DNA of 64,000 nucleotides, from positions 1-64,000 of the forward strand of contig JAISWO010000036.1 in NCBI GenBank assembly GCA_031271045.1, in the 5' to 3' direction. The position numbers were made by a program, and so were the translations under genes. Origin of the DNA: Tannerellaceae bacterium (GTDB taxonomy: Bacteria > Bacteroidota > Bacteroidia > Bacteroidales > Tannerellaceae). The notes beneath the pieces were generated by a model. The model searched no databases, was not told where the DNA came from, and worked only from the letters and a program-made list of their open reading frames with translations. Of the stretch, positions 53,251 through 60,961 are shown piece by piece. Within the stretch, counting starts at the first letter, position 1, and every line of letters starts with the position of its first letter.

Positions 53251-53814
53251 TTAGAGTAAGAGTGCCTTGATCACGCGAGGGTAATGGGCATATTCCAACG
53301 CATGCACCTTCGAGGCGACATCTTCGGGCGTATCGTCCGGCTCAAGAGGGCAAGTAGCCTGAAAGATGATCGCCCCTTCGTCGTAGTGCTCATTAATATA
53401 ATGTATCGTGATGCCCGATTCCTTTTCTCCGGCGGCAACTACGGCCTCATGTACGTGCATACCATACATTCCCTTGCCTCCGTATTTGGGCAATAGCGCA
53501 GGATGTATATTGATGATCTTATGAGGAAAAGCAAGGAGTAATGCTTCGGAGATTTTGTTCATAAAGCCGGCCAGCACAATGAAGTCAACATCATATTCTT
53601 TCAATTTCCTTATAATAGGCTCTGCTTCCGTAAACTCGTCTTGAGAGAAGACGAAGGAGGGAACCCCCAGTTTGTTTACGCGCGCATGCACTCCCGCCTT
53701 AGGATTATTCGAAAGTACGGCAGCAACTTTTATCGCTTTGCTTCCTGCAAAGCAGCGGATTATATTCTCCGCATTCGTTCCCGAACCTGATGCAAAAATG
53801 GCAATATTCTTCAT
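53251..53814 (-). CDS. purN: Phosphoribosylglycinamide formyltransferase
   Basis: PurN transfers a formyl group from 10-formyltetrahydrofolate to GAR, the third step of purine synthesis. The 187-residue enzyme has IAIFASGSGTNAENII near residues 4-19, VLAGFMNKISEALLLAF near 80, and the catalytic INIHPALLPKYGGKGMYG near 100 with the essential Asn and His. YINEHYDEGAIIFQ near 138 holds the catalytic Asp. It is divergent from acpP across a 155-bp region carrying promoters for both directions. No purine riboswitch or PurR box is recognised. Confidence 0.96.
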   Translation of the reverse strand: MKNIAIFASGSGTNAENIIRCFAGSKAIKVAAVLSNNPKAGVHARVNKLGVPSFVFSQDEFTEAEPIIRKLKEYDVDFIVLAGFMNKISEALLLAFPHKIINIHPALLPKYGGKGMYGMHVHEAVVAAGEKESGITIHYINEHYDEGAIIFQATCPLEPDDTPEDVASKVHALEYAHYPRVIKALLL

Positions 53815-53969
53815 TCGTATTTGCAGTTAAAATGCACAAGAGAAGAAAAAATGTGCAGTTTTGCGCATTTTTAGGGTTTTATATTTGTTTGGTAACACAA
53901 AAATTTCTTTCCTTTGCACTGCAAATTTAAAAAGTATATTCATATTTATTAATCTAAATTCAAAAAGTT

Positions 53970-54203
53970 ATGTCTGAAGTTGCATCTAGAGTAAAAGCTA
54001 TCATCGTTGATAAGTTAAGTGTTGAAGAAACAGAAGTTACAAACGAAGCAAGCTTTACTAATGATTTAGGAGCAGACTCTCTTGATACAGTGGAGTTGAT
54101 TATGGAATTCGAAAAAGAATTTAATATCTCAATTCCGGACGATCAAGCAGAAAAGATTGCGACAGTAGGCGATGCCATCGCTTATGTAGAAGCAAATAAG
54201 TAG
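53970..54203 (+). CDS. acpP: Acyl carrier protein
   Basis: The 77-residue acidic four-helix protein carries growing fatty-acyl chains on a phosphopantetheine arm attached to Ser37 in [16 protein letters not shown]. Length and helix pattern are standard. The upstream gap contains TTCCTTTG near 53909, close to the -7 consensus, and a long AT-rich leader typical of highly expressed genes. fabF follows 20 bp later and rnc after that, the conserved acpP-fabF-rnc order of many bacteria. Confidence 0.98.
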   Translation: MSEVASRVKAIIVDKLSVEETEVTNEASFTNDLGADSLDTVELIMEFEKEFNISIPDDQAEKIATVGDAIAYVEANK

Positions 54204-54223
54204 TAATCTCTTTATTTCACAGT

Positions 54224-55480
54224 ATGGAATTGAAAAGAGTTGTAGTAACAGGTCTGGGAGCTATTACTCCTCTTGGTAATGCCCTTATCCCTACGTGGGA
54301 GGGGCTTATCGGAGGAAAGAGTGGAGCCGGGCCTATTACTCAGTTTGACGCGTCGAAGTTTAAGACCCATTTTGCCTGCGAAGTAAAAGGTTTCGATCCG
54401 TTGCAAATAATAGATCGTAAGGAAGCCCGCAAGTGTGACCGATACACCTTACTGGCGCTGAATGCGGCCAAAGAAGCGATAAACGATGCGGGATTTGATC
54501 TTGAGAAAGAAGATCTTGACCGTATCGGCGTTATTTTCGCGTCCGGGGTTGGAGGCATCAAAACATTTGAGGAAGAAGTAAACGGCTATAGTGAAGAACG
54601 CGGTCCGCGTTTCAATCCCTTCTTTATTCCGAAGATGATATCAGATATTGCCGCCGGGCAAATATCCATGTTGTACGGATTCCGGGGGCCTAACTTCGCC
54701 ACAGTGTCGGCATGCGCTTCGTCTACAAATGCCATATCCGATGCGTTCAATTACATTCGTTTGGGAAAAGCGAATGCCATCGTTACAGGAGGAGCCGAGG
54801 CCGCTATTTCGGCAGCCGGAGTAGGAGGGTTCAACGCCATGAATGCCCTATCCACCCGGAACGATGCTCCGCAGACAGCCTCGCGTCCGTTCAGCGCCAG
54901 TCGCGACGGATTCGTTCTGGGAGAAGGAGCAGCCTGTCTGGTACTGGAAGAAATGGATCATGCCGTGTCGCGAGGAGCTACCATTTATTGTGAGATTGCA
55001 GGATCCGGATTGTCGGCAGATGCATATCATCTGACAGCCTCACATCCGGATGGTTTGGGCGCCAGATTAGTGATGAGAAATGCCTTGGAAGATGCCGGGA
55101 TGAAGCCGGAAGACATTGATTATATCAATGTACACGGGACCTCTACGCCGGTGGGTGATATCTCGGAAGCCAAAGCGATCAAAGATGTATTCGGAGAACA
55201 TGCCTATCAACTGAATATAAGTTCAACCAAATCAATGACCGGCCATTTGCTGGGAGCTGCCGGGGCTTTGGAGACCATCGCCTGCATTATGGCCGTGAAA
55301 GAAAGCATTGTTCCCCCCACTATCAATCATGCAGAAGGAGACGAAGACCCTGAAATTGATTACAAACTGAATTTTACATTCAACAAAACACAAGAAAGAG
55401 AAATACGTGCAGCATTGTCCAACACCTTTGGTTTTGGCGGACATAATGCAAGTGTTATAGTAAAGAAATTCCTCAGATAA
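54224..55480 (+). CDS. fabF: Beta-ketoacyl-ACP synthase II
   Basis: FabF condenses malonyl-ACP with acyl-ACP in fatty-acid elongation. The 418-residue thiolase-fold enzyme shows the Cys-His-His triad: TVSACASSTNAISDAF near residue 160 (nucleophile Cys), INVHGTSTPVGD near 303 and KSMTGHLLGAAGALE near 338. The opening KRVVVTGLGAITPLGN is typical of FabF. It is 20 bp after acpP, its protein partner. No sign of FabB-type or polyketide features. Confidence 0.97.
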   Translation: MELKRVVVTGLGAITPLGNALIPTWEGLIGGKSGAGPITQFDASKFKTHFACEVKGFDPLQIIDRKEARKCDRYTLLALNAAKEAINDAGFDLEKEDLDRIGVIFASGVGGIKTFEEEVNGYSEERGPRFNPFFIPKMISDIAAGQISMLYGFRGPNFATVSACASSTNAISDAFNYIRLGKANAIVTGGAEAAISAAGVGGFNAMNALSTRNDAPQTASRPFSASRDGFVLGEGAACLVLEEMDHAVSRGATIYCEIAGSGLSADAYHLTASHPDGLGARLVMRNALEDAGMKPEDIDYINVHGTSTPVGDISEAKAIKDVFGEHAYQLNISSTKSMTGHLLGAAGALETIACIMAVKESIVPPTINHAEGDEDPEIDYKLNFTFNKTQEREIRAALSNTFGFGGHNASVIVKKFLR

Positions 55481-55497
55481 CCTGTTCGACAATTAAG

Positions 55498-56337
55498 GTG
55501 TTTGATTCTATATATAGAATGATAAGGCTTCGGAAAAACAAAAACAAGGAGCCTTATTTGTCTTTTTATAAGTTGCTTGGATTCTACCCGGACAATGTAG
55601 CCTTATACGAAGAGGCCTTTTTGCATACCTCGGCGGCAGAATACGGCAAAGGGAAATGGCATCATAACGAACGGCTGGAATTTCTGGGAGACGCAGTACT
55701 CGACGCCATAGTAGCCGATATTCTGTACAAACATTTCCCCAATCACAGAGAAGGCTTCCTCACCAATACACGCTCCAAGATTGTACAACGCGACAACCTG
55801 AACCGCATCGCTGAAAAACTGGGCCTGAACAAGATGTTGGTTGTGACCACACGCCTTAATACGCGCAATAACTATGTGTATGGGAACGCACTGGAAGCAT
55901 TGATAGGCGCTATTTACCTGGACCAGGGCTACCGCAAATGCTATCAATTTGTAGACAAGGTCATCATCGAAAAATATATCGACCTGGATGGAATCGCCCG
56001 CAAGAAGGTGAATTTTAAATCCTCACTCATTGAGTGGAGCCAGAAGAACAAATTGGAAATCACATTCGATGTGATCGAAACGTTTATTGACAACGAGGGC
56101 AATCCGGTATTCCAAAGCAAAGCGACCCTGCTCGACAATCAGATAGGCGTAGGTATAGGCTTCTCGAAAAAGGAATCCCAACAGAATGCCGCCAAGATGG
56201 CTATCCGGAAACTCCGTACCGACAAAGAATTGCAACACCTTGTCGCAAACTATAAGAGTAAGCAGAAAACAGCCGGCAGTGGAGTGGAAGAGCTGCCGGA
56301 AGAAGCTATTGCAGCAATCGAAATCAAAGATATATAA
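55498..56337 (+). CDS. rnc: Ribonuclease III
   Basis: RNase III cleaves double-stranded RNA in rRNA maturation and mRNA decay. The 279-residue enzyme starts at GTG 55498. It has NERLEFLGDAVLDAIVADIL near residues 57-76, the catalytic signature with metal-binding Glu and Asp, NALEALIGAIYLDQGY near 127 with the second acidic pair, and a C-terminal double-stranded RNA-binding domain (SSLIEWSQKNKLEITFDVIE near 180). It is about 40 residues longer than the E. coli enzyme because of an N-terminal extension and a tail. It ends 3 bp before the next gene. Confidence 0.96.
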   Translation: MFDSIYRMIRLRKNKNKEPYLSFYKLLGFYPDNVALYEEAFLHTSAAEYGKGKWHHNERLEFLGDAVLDAIVADILYKHFPNHREGFLTNTRSKIVQRDNLNRIAEKLGLNKMLVVTTRLNTRNNYVYGNALEALIGAIYLDQGYRKCYQFVDKVIIEKYIDLDGIARKKVNFKSSLIEWSQKNKLEITFDVIETFIDNEGNPVFQSKATLLDNQIGVGIGFSKKESQQNAAKMAIRKLRTDKELQHLVANYKSKQKTAGSGVEELPEEAIAAIEIKDI

Positions 56338-56340
56338 CCA

Positions 56341-57084
56341 ATGGAACTGGGATGTGTGATCATAGACGATGAACCCTTAGCCGTCAGCCTGCTGGAAAGC
56401 TATGTGAATAAAACCCCTTTCCTGCAATTGAAAGGGACCTTCAACAGCGCCGTCGACGCCCTTGCCCAATTGAGCGAACATCCCGTTGAACTGCTTTACA
56501 TAGATATTCAGATGCCCGAATTGAACGGGCTGGAGTTCTCACGTATCATCGGAAACGATATGCGCATCGTTTTCACTACCGCCTTCGGGCAGTACGCCCT
56601 GGACAGTTATAAGGTCAATGCCCTGGATTACCTGCTGAAACCCATCAGCTATCCCGACTTCCTGAAATCAGCCAACAAAGCCTTGCAATGGTATGAACTC
56701 CTGCACAAACAGGATGGAAAACAGACAGAATCACCCATCGCCGGAATTAAAGCGGAAACCATCTTCATCAAAAGCGAGTACAAACTGATACAAGTAGAAT
56801 TGCGTAAGATCCTTTACATAGAAGGACTGAAAGACTACATCAAAATATACACCGAAGGAGAAGCCAGCCCGATTCTCTCGCTCATGAACATGAAAACAAT
56901 GGAAGACCTGCTGCCTCCCGACCGCTTTGTCCGCGTACATCGCTCCTTTATCGTCCAGCCGGAGAAAATCAAGGTGATCGACCGCAACAGGATCGTTTTC
57001 GGAAAAGAATACATCCCCATCTCCGACAGCTACCGCCAAAAGTTCAACGACTTCCTGAACGAACACTCGTTATTCCCCAAATAA
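56341..57084 (+). CDS. LytTR-family response regulator
   Basis: The 247-residue protein has a CheY-like receiver domain with acidic IIDDEP near residues 7-12, phospho-acceptor Asp in LLYIDIQMPELNG (about D55), Thr in IVFTTAFG and Lys in YLLKPI. A LytTR DNA-binding domain follows from about residue 137 (KAETIFIKSEYKLIQVELRK) to PDRFVRVHRSFIVQ. LytTR regulators control envelope, virulence or sugar-use genes and usually pair with a LytS-type membrane kinase; none is next to it here. It is 3 bp behind rnc and may be co-transcribed. Array C follows its stop immediately. Confidence 0.92.
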   Translation: MELGCVIIDDEPLAVSLLESYVNKTPFLQLKGTFNSAVDALAQLSEHPVELLYIDIQMPELNGLEFSRIIGNDMRIVFTTAFGQYALDSYKVNALDYLLKPISYPDFLKSANKALQWYELLHKQDGKQTESPIAGIKAETIFIKSEYKLIQVELRKILYIEGLKDYIKIYTEGEASPILSLMNMKTMEDLLPPDRFVRVHRSFIVQPEKIKVIDRNRIVFGKEYIPISDSYRQKFNDFLNEHSLFPK

Positions 57085-57090
57085 CATAAT

Positions 57091-57245
57091 GCTTTGACAA
57101 CATTCAAAGCGACTGTTGACAACGCTGTCAACGATCGCTCCACAACGTTGTCAACGATCGCTCCACAACGCTGTGGACAGTCGCTCCACAACGCTGTGGA
57201 CAGTCGCTGTGCAACGTTGCACAAAGACTTTGTGCAACGTTGCAC
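57091..57245. repeat. Palindromic tandem array C: seven units, 23-bp period, arms vary but mostly stay self-complementary
   Basis: Dyad centres lie at 57100.5, 57123.5, 57146.5, 57169.5, 57192.5, 57215.5 and 57238.5, exactly 23 bp apart. The units are GCTTTGACAACATTCAAAGC, GTTGACAACGCTGTCAAC, CCACAACGTTGTCA, CCACAACGCTGTGG (twice) and GTGCAACGTTGCAC (twice). The core ACAACG/GCAACG is shared, but the arms differ (GCTTTGA, GTTGAC, CCAC, GTGC) and are matched on the other side in six of seven. A 23-bp period is not a multiple of three, so a coding explanation fails. The array fills the gap between the LytTR regulator and the next promoter. Confidence 0.95.
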
Positions 57246-57300
57246 AGAGGAGCTTGTCCTAAATTCCCGCCCCGGGAAACCATTTATGATTGATCCCGTT

Positions 57301-57331
57301 TTGCAGTTATTCAAATAAAGAATTAGCTTTG
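57301..57331 (+). promoter_or_regulatory. Promoter of the kinase-ParB gene
   Basis: TTG at 57301-57303 and TAGCTTTG at 57324-57331 are 20 bp apart, a clean Bacteroidetes -33/-7 promoter, with ATG 57336 only 4 bp beyond the -7 box, so the mRNA is leaderless or nearly so. Array C ends 55 bp upstream. Confidence 0.75.
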
Positions 57332-57335
57332 CGCT

Positions 57336-58211
57336 ATGAAAAAGATCATCACCATCACAGGCGACCTGGGAAGCGGCAAATCAACCGTCTCCAATCTGCT
57401 GAAAGAGAAACTGAATTACGACTATATCTATACCGGCAAAATCCAGCGCGAAATCGCCGACAGATATAAAATGACCACCCTGGAGCTGAATAAGTACGCC
57501 GAAACACATCCCCAAATAGATGCCGAGATAGACGCCACCTTCAAATCGCTCAAACGCTCGACCGACTTGATCGTCGACTCCAGAATGGCCTGGTTCTTCC
57601 TTCCCCAATCATTCAAAGTATACCTGAAAACCAACTTGCTCGTCTCCGCAAACAGAATATCGGGCGACAAACAGCGCCGGAACGAAACATACGCCTCCAA
57701 CGAAGAAGCCTCCCGGAATATCATCGAACGCAAAACAAGCGAAAACAAGCGATACAAAGCACTCTACGGAGCCGACTCTTCAGATCCCTTCTCCTTTAAC
57801 CTGACCATCGACACCTCCTTCGTCACCCCCGAAAGAGTAGCCGGAATCATCAACGCCCAATACGAGGCCTGGCTCGCCCGGGGCGAATGTTTCAAAGCAT
57901 TCATCTCCCCCCTGAACCTGTATCCGACCCGCCCCGCCCATCTTTTGGATAAAGACACCTGCCAAGCGCTCCGCAACGATATGGCAACAAATGGCTACAA
58001 TCCGGAGCACCCCATCCTTATCGTCCGGAACAATTCGTTCGATTACATCCTGGATGGACACAAAAGGACAGCCGCCGCCATCCACAACCGTATCGACCTC
58101 ATCCCCGCAATCTATGCCGACGATACGCTACCCTCCGCCGACCCCGCCCTGCTCGGTGAATGGGAAGAGTTTAACACATTCAAATACGCAATATATCCCA
58201 TCCAACTTTAA
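57336..58211 (+). CDS. Cytidylate kinase-like / ParB-like fusion protein
   Basis: The 291-residue protein has an N-terminal P-loop nucleotide kinase domain: ITITGDLGSGKSTVSNLLKE at residues 5-24 (Walker A), YIYTGKIQREIADRYKMT near 31 and LIVDSRMAWFF near 78, as in the cytidylate kinase-like family. After about residue 185 it changes to a ParB/sulfiredoxin-like segment: YPTRPAHLLDKDTCQALRND, then PILIVRNNSFDYILDGHKRT near 219-238, where DGHKRTAAAI matches the (D/E)GHRR nucleotide-binding box. ParB-type folds bind CTP or ATP. The combination could be a small-molecule kinase or a nucleotide-sensing regulator; the function is unknown to me. Confidence 0.8.
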   Translation: MKKIITITGDLGSGKSTVSNLLKEKLNYDYIYTGKIQREIADRYKMTTLELNKYAETHPQIDAEIDATFKSLKRSTDLIVDSRMAWFFLPQSFKVYLKTNLLVSANRISGDKQRRNETYASNEEASRNIIERKTSENKRYKALYGADSSDPFSFNLTIDTSFVTPERVAGIINAQYEAWLARGECFKAFISPLNLYPTRPAHLLDKDTCQALRNDMATNGYNPEHPILIVRNNSFDYILDGHKRTAAAIHNRIDLIPAIYADDTLPSADPALLGEWEEFNTFKYAIYPIQL

Positions 58212-58221
58212 AAATACATTT

Positions 58222-59403
58222 ATGAACAGAACAATTATTAGCGCCATCACATTGGCAATTACCTTTTCCCCGGTCCTTGCACAGGCTGAATCCACCTATG
58301 TCTTTACACCGGTGAAAGAACTGCAAATCACCTCCGTAAAAAATCAGAACCGTACCGGCACCTGCTGGTGCTTCGCCACCTTGTCCTACATGGAATCGGA
58401 ACTCCTTCGCATGGGCAAGGGCGAATACGATTTGTCGGAAATGTTTGTCGTCAATCTCTCCTATAAAGACAAAGCCGGCAAGTATGTCCGCACAGGCGGC
58501 AAACTCAACTTTGCCCAGGGAGGCTCCTTCGACGACGTCCGTTACGTAATAGAACATTACGGCATCGTGCCCGAAACCGTACAACCCGGACTGAATTACG
58601 GTGAAGATATGCACGTGCACGGCGAAATGGAAAAAGCAGCCGCCGGCTACGTAAAAGTCATCGCAGAAAAACCGAACGGCAAACTCTCCACCGCATGGAA
58701 AAAAGGATTCGACGGTATCATCGACGCCTACCTGGGAGAGACACCCCGTACATTCACCTACGAAGGGAAAACCTATACGCCGCAGAGCTTTGCAAAGGAA
58801 CTGGGGCTGAACATGTCCGACTATGTAGTGCTGACGTCTTATACGCACCACCCCTTTTACGCCCCCTTTGCCCTGGAGATCCCCGACAACTGGCGCTGGA
58901 CAGAGTCCTACAATATACCCCTCAATGAATTGATGGGAACCATACGCAACGCCATCCAAACCGGTTATACCGTAGCCTGGGCTTCCGACGTAAGCGAAAC
59001 AGGATTCACCTCCAACGGCATAGGCATCGCCCCCGACGTGCAGGCCATCGAAACATCCGGCTCCGACCAGGAACGCTGGATCGGCCTGAGTGCAAAAGAG
59101 AAAAACGAAGAATTACGCAAACGGCTCGACAAACCCCTCCAGGAACTGTCCGTCACCCAGGAAATGCGCCAGGAAGGATACGATAATTTGCAGACGACCG
59201 ACGACCACGCGATGCACATCTACGGCATAGCCAAAGATCAGACAGGAAAAGACTTCTTCATGGTAAAAAACTCATGGGGAACAGCCTCTCATTACAAAGG
59301 ACACTGGTACGTATCCGAAGCTTTTGTCGCTCACAAGACCATCAACATCCTGGTACATAAAGACGCTGTCCCCCGCGCCATCCGCGCTAAGCTGAAATTA
59401 TAA
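58222..59403 (+). CDS. C1-family cysteine peptidase, bleomycin hydrolase/aminopeptidase C type, secreted
   Basis: ATG 58222 gives a signal peptide (NRTIISAITLAITFSPVLAQA) and a 393-residue product; in-frame codons upstream lie in the kinase gene. The papain-like triad is visible: QNRTGTCWCFATLSYMESEL near residues 42-61 with Gln42 and Cys48, DDHAMHIYGIA near 329 with the His, and VKNSWGT near 350 with the Asn. The plan follows PepC/bleomycin hydrolase, which removes N-terminal residues, but those are cytoplasmic; here export to the periplasm or surface is predicted. Many gut Bacteroidales encode such secreted C1 peptidases. Confidence 0.9.
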   Translation: MNRTIISAITLAITFSPVLAQAESTYVFTPVKELQITSVKNQNRTGTCWCFATLSYMESELLRMGKGEYDLSEMFVVNLSYKDKAGKYVRTGGKLNFAQGGSFDDVRYVIEHYGIVPETVQPGLNYGEDMHVHGEMEKAAAGYVKVIAEKPNGKLSTAWKKGFDGIIDAYLGETPRTFTYEGKTYTPQSFAKELGLNMSDYVVLTSYTHHPFYAPFALEIPDNWRWTESYNIPLNELMGTIRNAIQTGYTVAWASDVSETGFTSNGIGIAPDVQAIETSGSDQERWIGLSAKEKNEELRKRLDKPLQELSVTQEMRQEGYDNLQTTDDHAMHIYGIAKDQTGKDFFMVKNSWGTASHYKGHWYVSEAFVAHKTINILVHKDAVPRAIRAKLKL

Positions 59404-60276
59404 TCAGCGAGACGCAGCCGGGACAAAAACGTACCCGCCGGGAAGCTCTCCCCTGGTAACGGCCCCTATACCCGGAAAAGCAATGTGCATACCGGCAACA
59501 GGAATCTTGTTCGCCTCAACGTATTCAAGAATCCTTTTGCGGTATGCAATCGCATCTTCGGGATTCACGTCGTAGGTGACGGCCACTTGCGGATAAGGCA
59601 TCTGGATGGCCATCGCATGCGTCAGGTCTCCCCATATCAGCAGCCTTTCCTTGCCCGATTCCACCAAAAAAGCCGTATGTCCCGGCGTATGTCCGTAAGC
59701 AGCTATGCCCAGGATTCCGGCAACTAACGGCGTACCGTTCCGGCCCGCCTCAACCGGTTGAAACAAATGAAGCCTTTCCTTGTAAGCCGCGATTACATCC
59801 CGCGCCTGTTGCCCCCGGCCTTCATTTGCCCAGTAATCATGCTCCGGCTGCGCCAGATACACTTGAGCCTGCGGAAAAGAAGGCTTGCCGTCCCGCAACA
59901 TCCCGCCGATATGGTCGCCGTGCATATGAGTCAGCAGTACGACGTCGACATGCTCAGGCGCAATACCGATAGCCTCCAGGTTATTAAACAGATTTCTCCC
60001 GTACCCGGCATCCACCAGGATATTCGTATCGGGAGTCTTTACAAAGAAAGCATTCGTCGCATTCGGAAACGTGCCTTCGGGAGCATACTTTTGAAGCATT
60101 TCAGGGGTGGCGCCGATCAAGACGCCCTTATTTCCCTGACCTTGTGATTCGGACAATAATGTGATTTCAAACAACCCAACCTTGTAGGTAAACACATTCC
60201 CCGCATTTTGAGCAGACAGACTTTCTCCCATGCCCATCAAATAAATAAACAGTGAAAAGACAAACAACGTTCTCAT
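59404..60276 (-). CDS. Secreted MBL-fold metallo-hydrolase
   Basis: From ATG 60276 the 290-residue protein carries a signal peptide (RTLFVFSLFIYLMGMGESLS). It has the metallo-beta-lactamase fold zinc motif LLTHMHGDHIGGML near residue 117, GHTPGHTAFL near 195 (third His) and WGDLTHA near 216 (bridging Asp). The closest type is the quorum-quenching or N-acyl-lactonase-like MBL branch rather than a true beta-lactamase, because of HxHxDH plus GHTPGH spacing and the final MHIAFPGIG. Substrate unknown. Its stop adjoins the C1 peptidase stop head-on with no gap. Confidence 0.87.
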   Translation of the reverse strand: MRTLFVFSLFIYLMGMGESLSAQNAGNVFTYKVGLFEITLLSESQGQGNKGVLIGATPEMLQKYAPEGTFPNATNAFFVKTPDTNILVDAGYGRNLFNNLEAIGIAPEHVDVVLLTHMHGDHIGGMLRDGKPSFPQAQVYLAQPEHDYWANEGRGQQARDVIAAYKERLHLFQPVEAGRNGTPLVAGILGIAAYGHTPGHTAFLVESGKERLLIWGDLTHAMAIQMPYPQVAVTYDVNPEDAIAYRKRILEYVEANKIPVAGMHIAFPGIGAVTRGELPGGYVFVPAASR

Positions 60277-60288
60277 ATACATAAAATT

Positions 60289-60319
60289 TTGTTACTCCGA
60301 CAAATATATAGTATATTTG
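60289..60319 (+). promoter_or_regulatory. Promoter of the DUF4290-murA-rimM operon
   Basis: TTG at 60289-60291 and TATATTTG at 60312-60319 are 20 bp apart, a textbook Bacteroidetes promoter. It overlaps an in-frame ATG at 60317, ruling that codon out and fixing the DUF4290 start at 60341. Confidence 0.8.
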
Positions 60320-60340
60320 CGCTTCAAACAAAATAAAGTG

Positions 60341-60961
60341 ATGAATTATAATACCGAATTAAAAAGATTGATCCTGCCCGAATATGGTCGCAACATCCAT
60401 AATATGATAGATCATTGTGTATCTATTGCCGACAGAGGAGAACGCCAACGCTGTGCCAACACGATTATCAACACAATGGGGAATCTATTCCCGCATCTGC
60501 GGGACATAAGCGACTTCAAACACCTACTATGGGAGCACTTGATCATTATGTCCGATTTTAAATTAGACATAGACTACCCGTATGAACTGATTAAAAAAGA
60601 AGACCTGTACAGTAAGCCTCCACGTATTCGTTACGATAACTCCCGTTTCCGCTATCGTCATTACGGAAAAATCATCGAACAGATGATATCAAAAGCCAAT
60701 GAACTTGAACAAGGAGAGGAAAAAAACTATCTGGTATCCCTCGTTGCCAATCAGATGAAAAGATCCTACTTGCTGTGGAATAAAGAGTCGGTGGAAGACA
60801 ATAAAATATTCCTGGATTTGAAAGAATTGTCCTCCGGACAAATCCAATTGGATGAAAGCATGCTGAAATTAATCGAAATCCGGGAGGTATTTGCACGGAA
60901 TAATATCAATAACAACAATACCGGCAACAATAAGAAAAACCATTCCCGCAAAAACAAATGA
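60341..60961 (+). CDS. DUF4290 domain-containing protein
   Basis: The 206-residue product starts MNYNTELKRLILPEYGRNIH, the conserved opening of DUF4290, a Bacteroidetes-specific family of unknown function. Most of it is alpha-helical (IADRGERQRCANTIINTMGN near residue 30). ELEQGEEKNYLVSLVANQMK lies near 115, and an Asn/Lys-rich tail follows (NINNNNTGNNKKNHSRKNK). It almost always sits upstream of murA, here with an ATGA overlap, which suggests a link to peptidoglycan precursor supply; this is inference. It is soluble, without a signal peptide. Confidence 0.9.
   Translation: MNYNTELKRLILPEYGRNIHNMIDHCVSIADRGERQRCANTIINTMGNLFPHLRDISDFKHLLWEHLIIMSDFKLDIDYPYELIKKEDLYSKPPRIRYDNSRFRYRHYGKIIEQMISKANELEQGEEKNYLVSLVANQMKRSYLLWNKESVEDNKIFLDLKELSSGQIQLDESMLKLIEIREVFARNNINNNNTGNNKKNHSRKNK

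Noticed and set aside
57094-57318. Open frame across array C
   Set aside because: The 23-bp period passes through all three frames, so no repeat peptide is maintained; the start ATG lies in the first palindrome.
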